Shown piece after piece: positions 44,280 to 53,049 of a stretch of 64,000 nt of DNA (position 1 is its first letter; every line of letters starts with the position of its first letter). Under the pieces are notes generated by a model that saw only the letters and a program-made list of their open reading frames with translations, was not told where the DNA came from and ran no database searches. Both the position numbers and the translations under genes were made by a program. Source of the stretch: Ornithomonoglobus_A sp045612845 (lineage in GTDB: Bacteria; Bacillota; Clostridia; UBA1381); assembly GCA_045612845.1 (NCBI GenBank), contig JAZKZV010000023.1, positions 62,001 to 126,000 on the forward strand, read 5' to 3'.

Positions 44280-44558
44280 TTATTTGTGTATTTTAAGTTC
44301 TCTTTGTATGCGATACTTGTTCTTAGTTGCCAATCCACCGCGTATATGTCGTTCCGCTTTATTAGTGTCAAGAACCTTTTTTGTTTCGGTGTAAAGTTGC
44401 GGATTTATCTTTAACAGTCGTTCGTGCACATCCTTATGTACGGTACTTTTACTTATATTAAAAACCTTTGCGGTCTTCCTGACTGTTGTGTTGTTTTCTG
44501 TTATGTATTGTGCAAGCTCTATTGCTCGTTTTTCTATATAATCCTTCAAAAATTCCAC
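44280..44558 (-). CDS. spoIIID: Sporulation transcriptional regulator SpoIIID
   Basis: 92 residues (from GTG 44558; TTG 44549 is an alternative, as the GAAAGG site fits neither perfectly). The helix-turn-helix NTTVRKTAKVFNISKSTVHKD and INPQLYTETKKVLDTNKAERHIRGGLATKNKY match SpoIIID, which acts in the mother cell after sigma-E and helps switch to sigma-K. It is alone here, away from the spoIIIA operon. Confidence 0.92.
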   Translation of the reverse strand: MEFLKDYIEKRAIELAQYITENNTTVRKTAKVFNISKSTVHKDVHERLLKINPQLYTETKKVLDTNKAERHIRGGLATKNKYRIQRELKIHK

Positions 44559-44654
44559 CGACCTTTCTTCTACAATATATGAACTTTATAGGTGAATTAT
44601 GAGATGAAATTTTTATTTGTATATACGCAGTTTCTACAAAATTTAATAACGGTA
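44559..44654. other. AT-rich leader before hairpin-array copy C
   Basis: No gene is seen. Contains the spoIIID upstream sequence on the minus strand and the start of repeat copy C. Confidence 0.4.
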
Positions 44655-44888
44655 TTGTTATTTTTAAGATGTTGTGGTAGAATAGATTTAACAAAGTTAA
44701 ATCTATTCAGCTAAATTCGCCTGACGACGAGCTAAATTGACTTCGTCAGCTAAATTTGTTAACACAAGCTAAATGTGCTTCGCACGCTAAAAGCGAATTT
44801 AATTTAGCTGTTTCTAAGAAACAATTTGGCTATCGAATGAAATGAGATAATTTGGCTTTGAACTTTAGTTCAAAATTTAGCTAAAAAG
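44655..44888 (+). repeat. Hairpin-array repeat, copy C, complete, with promoter
   Basis: TTGTTA (44655-44660) and TAGAAT (44678-44683) with 17-bp spacing precede a perfect 13-bp hairpin GAATAGATTTAAC-AAA-GTTAAATCTATTC. Then come GCTAAATT spacers with TGAC-TTC-GTCA, TTGT-TAAC-ACAA, GTGC-TTC-GCAC, closing GCGAATTTAATTTAG, GTTTC-TAA-GAAAC and TTGAAC-TTTA-GTTCAA stems. Spacers and order match copies A and B. Confidence 0.75.
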
Positions 44889-45068
44889 GTTGACATCTAA
44901 ATTGTATACTGATTTATTACTGATTTCAACAAAGATGAAATCAGAATATAAATCTTTTGAGAGATTTCGATTGTAGAGAAGGAGTTTGCTCCTTCCAAAA
45001 AAAACATATCGATTTCAGGACAGTAAAAATATCGGATAAGCTTTAGTTTGTATATCGGCAGAGTTTAG
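44889..45068. other. Further hairpins upstream of the DUF4430 gene
   Basis: CTGATTTCAAC-AAAG-ATGAAATCAG at about 44919-44944 resembles hairpin 1 of the array, and GAAGGAG-TTTG-CTCCTTC at about 44979-44996 is another. TTGACATCTAAATTGTATAC at 44890-44909 recalls part of the 28-bp motif. No gene seen. Confidence 0.45.
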
Positions 45069-45081
45069 AAAGGAAGGCAAA

Positions 45082-45498
45082 ATGAAGAAGGTTGTAATGT
45101 TTGGAATAATTGCTATGATGTGTTTGTTCTTGATATCTTGCGGGAATGAGGCACAAAACATAAGTGTGTGGGAAAGTGCTACATACCTGGAGGATACGAC
45201 ATTTGGTGATGGCTCAAAAACTGTATTGGTGGAAATTGAGGCAGAGGACAGGTCTGTAACATTTACAATAAACACCGACCAAGAAAAACTTGGTGATGCC
45301 TTGCTTGAACATGACCTGGTATCCGGAGAAAAGGGAGCATATGGACTTTATATTAAAACAGTAAACGGAATTACTGCTGACTATAACATAAATAAAACAT
45401 ACTGGGCTATTACAAAAGATGGCGAGAGTATGCTTAGCGGTGTTGATAGTACTGATATCTCAGACGGAGAGCACTATGAGTTGGTTTATACGAAATAA
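45082..45498 (+). CDS. Lipoprotein with DUF4430 domain
   Basis: 138 residues: signal peptide and lipobox MFGIIAMMCLFLISC (Cys20), then a DUF4430 domain resembling the C-terminal part of transcobalamin (GDGSKTVLVEIEAEDRSVTFTINTDQEKLGDALLEHDLV). DUF4430 proteins are exported and often near cobalamin or ECF transport genes. Function unknown. Behind an AAAGGAAGG site. Pairs with the cysteine-rich gene that follows. Confidence 0.8.
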   Translation: MKKVVMFGIIAMMCLFLISCGNEAQNISVWESATYLEDTTFGDGSKTVLVEIEAEDRSVTFTINTDQEKLGDALLEHDLVSGEKGAYGLYIKTVNGITADYNINKTYWAITKDGESMLSGVDSTDISDGEHYELVYTK

Positions 45499-45529
45499 AC
45501 TGAAAACTAAAACTGATGAGGGTTGAACT

Positions 45530-45787
45530 ATGAAAAATAATCATACATATTTTAAAAATACTGAATGTGAATATTTTCCTTGTCATAAAATGAATGGTGA
45601 AACTTTTAACTGTCTGTTTTGCTATTGTCCGTTATATGATTTGGACGACAAGTGTGGGGGAAAGTTTTCTTACACAGAAGACGGGGTAAAGGACTGTTCG
45701 GATTGTCTTATTCCGCATAGCGAAAATGGATATTCTTATGTAATGTCCAAAATTTCCCGAACAGGCAACAAAAATAAAACCGAATAA
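45530..45787 (+). CDS. Small cysteine-rich protein
   Basis: 85 residues with eight cysteines: YFKNTECEYFPCHK, TFNCLFCYCPLYDLDDKCGG and KDCSDCLIPH. This is the pattern of the 'cysteine-rich small domain', often fused to or beside cobalamin-salvage (CbiZ-type) genes. Metal-binding is likely. Linked to the DUF4430 gene, 31 bp away; both hint at a corrinoid connection, and the B12-dependent glutamate mutase lies 8 kb away. Confidence 0.75.
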   Translation: MKNNHTYFKNTECEYFPCHKMNGETFNCLFCYCPLYDLDDKCGGKFSYTEDGVKDCSDCLIPHSENGYSYVMSKISRTGNKNKTE

Positions 45788-45818
45788 AAAAGACCGTTTT
45801 CATAAACGATCTTTTTTA
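45786..45818. terminator. Terminator between convergent genes
   Basis: AGACCGTTT (45791-45799) pairs with AAACGATCT (45804-45812) with one mismatch, flanked by A and T runs on both sides. It serves the cysteine-rich gene and the end of citXG. Confidence 0.7.
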
Positions 45819-47141
45819 TTGTTCAAGACTATATAAAAAATATGTAATTGCAAGCAAATCTGCACACCCACCGGGAGAGAGATTTCTCTTTATAAAAGCG
45901 TCATCTATAGATTCAATCTGTTTTTTTGTCGGTTCGGGGCAGTCCGTTAGCAACTGTCTTGCAGTTTGCATGGCATATTCAGCCCCCTCTGTTCCTCCGC
46001 GATGATAAAGGTTTGTATCTTTAACGCTTGAAATCAGGTGGAGTAAGGTAATAGCGCCTGCGTCATTTGGACTAAAATTCTTGTTGCTAAAACTTTTGTA
46101 ACAAGGAAGACTGATTTTTGTAACAGATTCAAATCCGGTAGCGGCCTCGCCGCGGATTCCTGTCAAACCATATTTTAGATAAAGCCTGCCGCCTGCGGTT
46201 GTTGTATCTATTTGTTTAAAATCCTCTATAACAGCTTTTTTAACCATGTTTGCACATTCTGAACATATATCACAAATACTTCTAAATGGAGCTTGGGGGA
46301 GCCATAGTCTTCCAATAGCGGCACAGAGTATGCCTATAGAATATATAGCGCCTTTATGAGTATTAACTCCGCATGTTGCCTCAAACATAGTTTTTTCGGC
46401 TATAATGCCGGCACTACGCAATTTTAAAAATGTTTCGTCAGGTGAAAGAGCACAGGTGTTTTTACCAATAGAAAAACATTCGTCAAAATAAGGTTTAAGA
46501 GCGTGTGCACTTTTTTCAAAGGTGTTGATATCCATATCTGTATGACTGCCATTATTGCGACAATCCACAAGCCCCGGTTTTGGGGTGGTATATACTTCGT
46601 CTAAAAGGCTTTTTACAGCAAGAGATGAAACTTTTTCTTTGTCTGTGAGGAAAAAATAAATTTCCATTATTTCGTTAGTAACAGCCTGCAGTTCTTTGAC
46701 CGGATGAGCTCTTGTGGCTGCGCAAAATCTTCCGGGACTTTTGCAAACAAAACAACTGCGGGGATTTTCTCTTTCGAGTTTAATTCCGTCTGTGTTTATT
46801 ACATCCATATCAAATAATCTTCCTATAGATACGCTTTCCTCGATATGTGTGCAAATTGCTTTTAGTGTTTGTATATCACAATTTACAGAAAATATCGCCT
46901 CGCAGCCGGTGGGTTGGGTAATTATTTCCTGATGAATTATACTGCCTTTAGGTAATTTTTCCTTTAAAAGATGTATGCCCTCAAAAAATGAACGTTCAAT
47001 CAATGGCGAGGTTTTTATAGGACCTGCAATGTTCATTGTAAAGCTGATAAGAGGGTAGTTAAAGCGGTTGAGTGTGTTTTTTTGCCTTTTTGCACGTTCG
47101 TCGCGTGCGTCAAGTATCTGATTAAGAGTAACTGATGTCAT
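45816..47141 (-). CDS. citXG: Fused CitX-CitG (prosthetic-group synthesis and transfer for a citrate-lyase-type enzyme)
   Basis: 441 residues. Residues 1-160 are CitX (apo-ACP phosphoribosyl-dephospho-CoA transferase; LDARDERAKRQK near the start), and about 165-441 are CitG (triphosphoribosyl-dephospho-CoA synthase; EVYTTPKPGLVDCRNNGSHTDMD). CitG makes the prosthetic group from dephospho-CoA and ATP, and CitX attaches it to Ser14 of CitD. Fusion of the two is known in other bacteria. Divergent from citDEF on the other side of citC. Confidence 0.9.
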   Translation of the reverse strand: MTSVTLNQILDARDERAKRQKNTLNRFNYPLISFTMNIAGPIKTSPLIERSFFEGIHLLKEKLPKGSIIHQEIITQPTGCEAIFSVNCDIQTLKAICTHIEESVSIGRLFDMDVINTDGIKLERENPRSCFVCKSPGRFCAATRAHPVKELQAVTNEIMEIYFFLTDKEKVSSLAVKSLLDEVYTTPKPGLVDCRNNGSHTDMDINTFEKSAHALKPYFDECFSIGKNTCALSPDETFLKLRSAGIIAEKTMFEATCGVNTHKGAIYSIGILCAAIGRLWLPQAPFRSICDICSECANMVKKAVIEDFKQIDTTTAGGRLYLKYGLTGIRGEAATGFESVTKISLPCYKSFSNKNFSPNDAGAITLLHLISSVKDTNLYHRGGTEGAEYAMQTARQLLTDCPEPTKKQIESIDDAFIKRNLSPGGCADLLAITYFLYSLEQ

Positions 47142-47159
47142 TTTTTTCGCCCGGTATAA

Positions 47160-48095
47160 TTACATAATAAGGTCGGATTGCTTCTTTTGTTGTAAATCGA
47201 GCTTTTGAAGATTACTTTCCGCATTTTTTCCAACACAGCCCACCAACAAATACCGACGGTTAAAACGGTCATATATAAAGTGATTAAGTAAGTGGAAGTT
47301 TTCGATCATTCCTGTTTGACTAACATGTATTCGCGGACCGGTGCAAAAATGCTGCTGTCCTCCGATGGATATGTGGTTGTTGTCTACATAGTCGACCGGA
47401 AGATTTTTTGCAATCATTTCATTAACCTGTTTCTCAACTTCAAGAATATCAAAATCAGGCTTTGTTTCAGGGAATGTTATAACAAAACCGTGTTTAACAT
47501 CGTCATGACCGCATCGTGCCATTTCTTTTTCGGGCATACAAAGCTCGCATAAATCCTCTGCAGTATGAGCCATCAGACGATATGAAAGGGATTCGTATAC
47601 TCTGTCGCGTATTTCCTGAGGCTCTGGGCCGAAAATGTTGGGCCTTGAGAGTAATACCTGCTCGCCGACACCTATAATGAGATTAGCATTGAATCCGAGT
47701 AATGGATATATAAGGTCAAAATGTTCTACAATAACTCGTTTTCCGTTGTGCAAGGCCTCTGTAATTGCATCTGCCAGAACGCTCATTTGGGTAAAAGCAT
47801 TTTCAAAGCGAATATCAACGTGATAGGTGTGCGGAGAAAAATACCCGTCATCTTGTTCCAGAAGCGGAAGAGGACGTACATAAACTCCGTCATCGTCGTT
47901 GGTAAGTTCAAGACCCGGGAACATTCCTCTGAGTAAAGCGCTTTTGCCTGAGCCTGCATCGCCCACAACACCGATGAGCTTATCAAAAGGAGAAAGGTAT
48001 AGTTGAGCAAGCTGCATGCCGAGGGCATACATACGATGATGTCCTCTAGGTGCAAAATAACTGCTTAAAATATGGTTTTTCTGACGTTCCTGCAT
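47160..48095 (-). CDS. P-loop ATPase of unknown function in a lyase cluster
   Basis: 311 residues. Walker A GVVGDAGSGKSALLRG at about residues 42-57, and an acidic KRVIVEHFDLIYPL segment that may be Walker B. The C-terminal part HISIGGQQHFCTGP with HLLNHFIYDRFNRRYLLVGCVG contains His and Cys residues that could bind metal. I recall database names linking this group to the second additional domain of alanyl-tRNA synthetase, but cannot confirm it. It lies between citXG and citC, so a role in maturing or controlling the lyase is likely. Confidence 0.5.
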   Translation of the reverse strand: MQERQKNHILSSYFAPRGHHRMYALGMQLAQLYLSPFDKLIGVVGDAGSGKSALLRGMFPGLELTNDDDGVYVRPLPLLEQDDGYFSPHTYHVDIRFENAFTQMSVLADAITEALHNGKRVIVEHFDLIYPLLGFNANLIIGVGEQVLLSRPNIFGPEPQEIRDRVYESLSYRLMAHTAEDLCELCMPEKEMARCGHDDVKHGFVITFPETKPDFDILEVEKQVNEMIAKNLPVDYVDNNHISIGGQQHFCTGPRIHVSQTGMIENFHLLNHFIYDRFNRRYLLVGCVGKNAESNLQKLDLQQKKQSDLIM

Positions 48096-48112
48096 ATTTA
48101 GTTCCTCCTGAA

Positions 48113-49099
48113 TTATATTATTCCTTTGTTAATTAGAAAGTTGTATGTTGTATCGGGTACTAATGATTTGACTTCCTGTATGTTTCCCGAATCAATCAAG
48201 GCTCTTACCTGGCTTGCGCTCACAGGTTTATCTGATATTTCTACTCTTGGGATTTCCTTGAGTTCAATACCGCATGCAGGTAAAATTCTCTTTAATTCTG
48301 TGTTATATTGTTGTGTTATTGTACAATTAGGTTCCGTCCCTACATATCGTGTGGTTATATTAAATTTTGGAGCATAGTATTTTGTAAAAATTTCAATATC
48401 TAAAAGGCACTTAATTTGAGTGGCATTTTCGCATTCCTTAAGAAAATATGTGGGGAAAGTTGCCGACGAAATGAGGTATGGCCCTGTAGGCAGAACTCTG
48501 ACATTAGGTATATGTGCTGTTCCTGTTTGTACCATTTTTATTCTGTCCTCTGCAGAAAATCTGCTTTTGTCTTCAGATACAACAAAGACATAAAGGTTAG
48601 CACATTCCCTGGCTGCAGTTTCTATTAAGTATAGGTGGCCTGATGTGAATGGATTGCAGTTCATTACAATACATCCTGTTTTTCCAGGATGATTGTTGAC
48701 CTCAAAGTCATTTAGGAATTTATTTATTCCGTCTTTTTTGTCTTCCATTAAAAGAACTTTTTCACTTTGTGCTACGGGATAAAAAAACAAGTCTGAAAAT
48801 ATCATTTTGTTTTGTGGTTTAGTATAGAGGAAAAGGTGTCGTATTCCTTGCGAGAAAGCATCTTTCTTTAGGGCAGTAACAAGAGTAGCACTAAGCCCCT
48901 CGCCCTGACGTGTTTCGTCAACTGCAATGCATTTGAGCACATTATTGTCCCTTGAGCCTGCGGCAACGAGTGTGTCATTATCCCATATAAGCACCGTGCG
49001 TTCGGAATAAACATCAGGTTCAAGAGAAGATTTTTTCAAAAAAGATTTCCAGATATTTAATTTAGGTCCATTTAATTTCGAGAGCACTTCAATATACAT
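48113..49099 (-). CDS. citC: [Citrate (pro-3S)-lyase] ligase
   Basis: 328 residues. N-terminal GNAT-like domain (residues 1-120) and a C-terminal nucleotidyltransferase domain with NCNPFTSGHLYLIETAA and the ISDKPVSASQVRALI motif. CitC acetylates the thiol of the lyase prosthetic group, activating the enzyme. A possible minus-strand promoter TTTACA...TATAAT (49162-49132, 19-bp spacer) lies upstream. Reads away from citDEF. Confidence 0.92.
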   Translation of the reverse strand: MYIEVLSKLNGPKLNIWKSFLKKSSLEPDVYSERTVLIWDNDTLVAAGSRDNNVLKCIAVDETRQGEGLSATLVTALKKDAFSQGIRHLFLYTKPQNKMIFSDLFFYPVAQSEKVLLMEDKKDGINKFLNDFEVNNHPGKTGCIVMNCNPFTSGHLYLIETAARECANLYVFVVSEDKSRFSAEDRIKMVQTGTAHIPNVRVLPTGPYLISSATFPTYFLKECENATQIKCLLDIEIFTKYYAPKFNITTRYVGTEPNCTITQQYNTELKRILPACGIELKEIPRVEISDKPVSASQVRALIDSGNIQEVKSLVPDTTYNFLINKGII

Positions 49100-49179
49100 A
49101 TTCTATACCTTTATAAATTATTTTATATTAACATTATAACTCATAATTACCAAAAATGTAAAGAAAAAAATAAAAATAA

Positions 49180-49208
49180 TTGATTTTTTTTAAATTGTGT
49201 TATATAAT
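49180..49208 (+). promoter_or_regulatory. Promoter of citDEF
   Basis: TTGATT at 49180-49185 and TATAAT at 49203-49208 with 17-bp spacer. The overlapping AAATTGTGTTATATAATG partly resembles the palindrome at 51931-51948. Confidence 0.6.
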
Positions 49209-49263
49209 GTATATAAATTGAACTATATCTTTTATAAAAAAGCCGAAAGGAGATTCAAAAGAA

Positions 49264-49533
49264 ATGGATATAAAAAAATATGCATCTGCGGGTACGATGG
49301 AATCCAGCGATGCTTATGTAGAGGTTGAACCATGTAATGATGGCATAAATATCGAAATTGAGTCGGTTGTTCAAAAGCAATTCGGAGAACGGATAAAAAA
49401 TGCTGTAAGTGATGTTTTAATCGAAAATGGTGTTAAAAATGCTGTTGTTCGGGTTATAGACAGGGGAGCACTGGAATGTGTAATACGTGCCAGAGTTGAA
49501 ACCGCTGTTCTTCGTGGAAAGGAGGATAACTGA
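49264..49533 (+). CDS. citD: Citrate/citramalate lyase acyl carrier protein (gamma)
   Basis: 89 residues. Ser14 in SAGTMESSDAYVEV is the site that carries the phosphoribosyl-dephospho-CoA arm. Acidic and the normal length. First gene of citD-citE-citF; its stop overlaps the citE start by one base (TGATG). Confidence 0.92.
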   Translation: MDIKKYASAGTMESSDAYVEVEPCNDGINIEIESVVQKQFGERIKNAVSDVLIENGVKNAVVRVIDRGALECVIRARVETAVLRGKEDN

Positions 49534-50417
49534 TGCGTCGCAGTATGTTGTTTTTGCCGGGTAATAATCCGAATATGCTTATAAACGGAAATTGTCTTGG
49601 TGCTGATGCGGTTATATTTGATTTGGAGGATGCGGTTTCTCCGCAGGAAAAGGATGCGGCTCGTATTCTTGTACGGAATACCATGCGGTATATGGATTTT
49701 AATGGTTGTGAAATAATTGTCCGTATAAATTCTGTTGATACAGAATTCTGGAGAGAAGACCTCGATGTTATATTACCTGAAAAACCTGACCTTATACTTT
49801 TGCCAAAGACCGGCATGCCGGAGGATGCTCTTGTTGTAGACGAATATATGGCGGAGATCGAAAAAAAGTGCGGAATAAAAGAGGGTACAATAGGACTTAT
49901 GCCTCTTATTGAAACAGCTCTTGGTGTTGAAAATTCCTATAAAATTGCATCATGCTCAAAGCGTATTAAAGCACTTTTTCTTGGAGCTGAGGATCTTACT
50001 GCTGACCTTCAGTGCAAGCGTACCAAATCGGGAAGAGAAATTGAGTATTCCAGAACAAGACTTGTTGTTGCGGCGCGTGCGGCGGGTATTGATGTTTATG
50101 ATACTCCATTTACTGATGTGAATGATGACGATGGTATAGTTGAAGATGCTGAATTGGCAAAGGGTCTTGGTTTTGCAGGTAAGGCATCTATTTCTCCACG
50201 CCATGTGGAAGTTATAAATCGGGTATTTAGTCCCACTGAGGAAGAAATAGATTATGCATACGAGGTTATAGATGCGATAAATTTGGCAAAGGAACAGGGT
50301 AAAGGAGCTATTTCTCTACGCGGCAAGATGATAGATGCACCTATTGTTGCAAGGGCACAGAGGACAATTTCTATGGCAGAGGCATTGGGTTTGAACAGGA
50401 GGGAAGTAAATGAATAA
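49533..50417 (+). CDS. citE: Citrate/citramalate lyase beta subunit
   Basis: 294 residues of the HpcH/HpaI aldolase fold: LFLPGNNPNMLINGNCLGADAVIFDLEDAVSP at the start, acid ligands in LGAEDLTADL. CitE cleaves citryl-ACP or the citramalyl analogue. Related enzymes prefer citrate or citramalate, and sequence alone cannot tell. Because the next operon makes mesaconate, citramalate is more likely here. The stop overlaps citF by 8 bp. Confidence 0.9.
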   Translation: MRRSMLFLPGNNPNMLINGNCLGADAVIFDLEDAVSPQEKDAARILVRNTMRYMDFNGCEIIVRINSVDTEFWREDLDVILPEKPDLILLPKTGMPEDALVVDEYMAEIEKKCGIKEGTIGLMPLIETALGVENSYKIASCSKRIKALFLGAEDLTADLQCKRTKSGREIEYSRTRLVVAARAAGIDVYDTPFTDVNDDDGIVEDAELAKGLGFAGKASISPRHVEVINRVFSPTEEEIDYAYEVIDAINLAKEQGKGAISLRGKMIDAPIVARAQRTISMAEALGLNRREVNE

Positions 50418-51822
50418 ATTAGTAAATTCAATTCGTGAAGCTATTGTTCTTTCGGGATTGAAAGACGGAATGACTATTTCTTTTCATCATCATTTGCGCA
50501 ATGGAGACTATGTTTTAAACATGGTCATGGAAGAAATAGCGGCTATGGGAATAAAAGATATAACCATAAATGCAAGCTCGTTGTTTGATGTACATATGCC
50601 ATTGATAACGCATATAGAAAATAAGGTAGTAACGGGTATTGCGACAGATTATATTGCTGCAAATCTTGGAAGAGTGTTTTCGGAAGGTATATTGGAAAAA
50701 CCTATAGAGTTCCGTACTCATGGAGGACGACCGGGTGATATTTCTACCGGCAAGACACCGATTGATGTTGCATTTATTGCTGCGCCGGCTGCCGATGTTA
50801 TGGGTAATTGCTCGGGTAAATATGGCAAATCTGCTTGCGGAAGTCTTGGTTATGCTTATGCTGATGCGATGTTTGCAAAAAAAACCGTAGTTATTACAGA
50901 TAATATTGAGCCGTATCCATTGCATGATTGGTCAATTTCTGAGGATTATATAGACTATGTGGTCGAAGTGGAGGCTATTGGAGATCCTAATGGTATTGTT
51001 TCCGGTACAACTAAGATTACACGTGATCCGGTTGGTTTGGTTATGGCATCTCATGCGGCAAGGGTTATAGAGGCCTCGGGACTTTTAAAGGATGGTTTTT
51101 CATTTCAGACGGGTGCGGGAGGTGCATCTCTTGCTGCAGCTAAGTTTTTAAAGGATATAATGCTTAAGAAGAACATTAAGGGAAGCTTTGGACTGGGCGG
51201 TATAACGGGGTATATGGTAGATATGCTTAATGCGGGTTGTTTCCGTAACCTTATGGATGTTCAGTGTTTTGATTTGGCGGCGGTGGAATCAATAAAAAAT
51301 AATCCGGCGCATAAGGAGATATCTGCTATGCAATATGCATCTCCGAACAGTAAAAGTGCGGTTGTTGATAGCCTTGATGTTGTTATCCTGGGTGCAACTG
51401 AGATTGACACGGACTTTAATGTGAATGTTCATACCGATTCCAATGGATATATTATGGGAGGTTCGGGCGGTCATAGTGATACTGCGGCCGGCTCAAAGCT
51501 TTCTATGATTATTGCACCTATGTTCAGGGCGAGGATGCCTATTGTTACGGACCGTGTAACTTGTATTTCTACCCCGGGCAAGGACATAGATGTTTTGGTT
51601 ACACAAGGGGGAATTGCTGTTAATCCTAAAAATATAGACCTAAAAGAACGCCTGGTTAAAGCCGGACTGCCGATTGTGGATATTCTGGAACTAAAAGAAA
51701 AGACTGAGAGAATAACCGGAAAACCACAAAAAATACAAAGGGGAGATAAAGTTGTTGCGGAGGTTATTGGTCGCAACGGTGGTATTCTGGATAAAATATA
51801 TAATGTACCCCAAAATAAGTAA
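50410..51822 (+). CDS. citF: Citrate/citramalate lyase alpha subunit (acyl-ACP transferase)
   Basis: 470 residues, slightly shorter than usual (about 500-510). FHHHLRNGDYVLNMVMEE, THGGRPGDISTGKTPIDVAFIAAPAAD and ITGYMVDMLNAGCFRNLMDVQ match CitF. It exchanges the acetyl group for the substrate acyl group on CitD. Missing residues appear to be at the N-terminus, which begins later than in enteric CitF. Confidence 0.9.
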   Translation: MNKLVNSIREAIVLSGLKDGMTISFHHHLRNGDYVLNMVMEEIAAMGIKDITINASSLFDVHMPLITHIENKVVTGIATDYIAANLGRVFSEGILEKPIEFRTHGGRPGDISTGKTPIDVAFIAAPAADVMGNCSGKYGKSACGSLGYAYADAMFAKKTVVITDNIEPYPLHDWSISEDYIDYVVEVEAIGDPNGIVSGTTKITRDPVGLVMASHAARVIEASGLLKDGFSFQTGAGGASLAAAKFLKDIMLKKNIKGSFGLGGITGYMVDMLNAGCFRNLMDVQCFDLAAVESIKNNPAHKEISAMQYASPNSKSAVVDSLDVVILGATEIDTDFNVNVHTDSNGYIMGGSGGHSDTAAGSKLSMIIAPMFRARMPIVTDRVTCISTPGKDIDVLVTQGGIAVNPKNIDLKERLVKAGLPIVDILELKEKTERITGKPQKIQRGDKVVAEVIGRNGGILDKIYNVPQNK

Positions 51823-51859
51823 TGCAATAATTGTGTTTATCAGAAAACCGAAAATAATC

Positions 51860-51893
51860 TTAAGGCACTCTAAAGTATAGAGTGCCTTAATTG
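51860..51893 (+). terminator. Terminator of citDEF
   Basis: TTAAGGCACTCTA (51860-51872) pairs perfectly with TAGAGTGCCTTAA (51878-51890) over a five-base loop. Confidence 0.8.
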
Positions 51894-51905
51894 TGTCAAA
51901 TGATA

Positions 51906-51948
51906 TTGACAAAATCGAGAATAATGGTATAATTGTTATATAACAATT
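51906..51948 (+). promoter_or_regulatory. GntR promoter with overlapping palindromic operator
   Basis: TTGACA at 51906-51911 and TATAAT at 51928-51933 with 16-bp spacer. The perfect 18-bp palindrome AATTGTTATATAACAATT at 51931-51948 overlaps the end of the -10 and the start site, the position of an autoregulatory operator. Confidence 0.7.
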
Positions 51949-51963
51949 AAAGGAGTGAAAATT

Positions 51964-52941
51964 GTGGAATCAATTTACAAGGTTAATGCAAAGCTTGATA
52001 TCCCTATATACAGACAGCTTGTGGATGCCATTTGTGTTGGTATAAAAAACGGTAGTATTGTATCCGGACAACAGCTTCCTACTGTTCAGGAAATGATTGA
52101 AGAGGTTGGCGTTGCAAGAGGTACTGTAAAAAGGGCATATGATGAATTGGAGCGTATTGGACTTGTTGAGAAAGTACAGGGGAGAGGAACCTTTGTAAAA
52201 TATCAGCCTGTAAATTCCGGCAGCAGAAAAGAACAGGCAATGGCGGCTATTGATGAAATGCTCGACCGACTGGAAGGTATGGGACTTTCACCATCAGAAA
52301 TAAATATATTCTTAAATCTGAAACTTCGTGAACGCTCGCAGGAGGAGGCACATGTGAAGATTGCGGTGGTTGAATGTAATCCTGAAAATTTATCGCAAAT
52401 GTCAGAACAACTCAGGCACATTGATGAACTTGATTTGTATTCTTACACATTCGACAGTGTAAAGCAGTATCCGTATAAATTGGGAGAGGATTTTGATTTA
52501 ATTGTTACAACATCCTTGCACTCTCAATATCTGGAAAATGTAGTCCCGGACAAAAAAAGAATAGCCAGGGTTGCGCTAAGGCCTTCTGCCCGTTGCTTGT
52601 CGCATATTATAAAACTCCGTTCGGAAGAAAAAATTGGTATTATAGGGTACAGTGTGCGCTTTGGAGAACTAATATATAATACTTGCCAGATGTATGCAGA
52701 AGATGTTATTTTAGATGATCCATTGGTTGTTGGTGAAGGTGCAGATGCAGAAAAATATCTTAAGGGAAAAGACACAATCCTTGTTCCTAAAAATTATGAA
52801 AAATACTTTGATGTTGCTACTGTTAAGCGTATATCAAAATTCAAGGGTGATGTAATAGAATGTAACTACGAAATGGACGAAGGCTCTGTTTTGTACCTTG
52901 AAGCTAAAATCAAAAAAATACGTGATGAAAAAACTATATAA
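51964..52941 (+). CDS. GntR-family regulator
   Basis: 325 residues from GTG 51964, 8 bp after AAAGGAG; an earlier in-frame GTG at 51955 overlaps the site. N-terminal winged helix (residues 1-75; PIYRQLVDAICVGIKNGSIVSGQQLPTVQEMI, then RGTVKRAYDELERIG) and a C-terminal effector domain of about 220 residues (HVKIAVVECNPENL), which is not a standard UTRA or FCD domain I can name. It sits between citDEF and glmS-mal, so probably controls both. Confidence 0.85.
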   Translation: MESIYKVNAKLDIPIYRQLVDAICVGIKNGSIVSGQQLPTVQEMIEEVGVARGTVKRAYDELERIGLVEKVQGRGTFVKYQPVNSGSRKEQAMAAIDEMLDRLEGMGLSPSEINIFLNLKLRERSQEEAHVKIAVVECNPENLSQMSEQLRHIDELDLYSYTFDSVKQYPYKLGEDFDLIVTTSLHSQYLENVVPDKKRIARVALRPSARCLSHIIKLRSEEKIGIIGYSVRFGELIYNTCQMYAEDVILDDPLVVGEGADAEKYLKGKDTILVPKNYEKYFDVATVKRISKFKGDVIECNYEMDEGSVLYLEAKIKKIRDEKTI

Positions 52942-52967
52942 AAAATAATTAAAATACCATTTTTTAC

Positions 52968-53014
52968 TTGACAAATGATATATAACATTGTATTATATAG
53001 ATATACAACAATTA
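52968..53014 (+). promoter_or_regulatory. Promoter and operator region of the glm operon
   Basis: TTGACA at 52968-52973 and TATTAT at 52991-52996 with 17-bp spacing. TTGTAT (52988-52993) pairs with ATACAA (53003-53008), and ACAACAATT at 53005-53013 matches eight of nine bases of the right arm (ATAACAATT) of the GntR palindrome. Confidence 0.6.
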
Positions 53015-53049
53015 TAGTTGCGTCTAAAATAATATAATGAGGTATTGAT

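Noticed and set aside
44280..44558. Start of spoIIID at a clear ATG
   Set aside because: No ATG lies at the expected N-terminus; GTG 44558 or TTG 44549 must serve, and the choice stays open.
45082..45787. ECF-type cobalamin transporter genes
   Set aside because: Only a DUF4430 lipoprotein and a cysteine-rich protein are present; no transporter subunit is seen.
52942..53049. Cobalamin riboswitch before glmS
   Set aside because: The leader is only about 55 nt and has no B12 box; the promoter and operator explain it.
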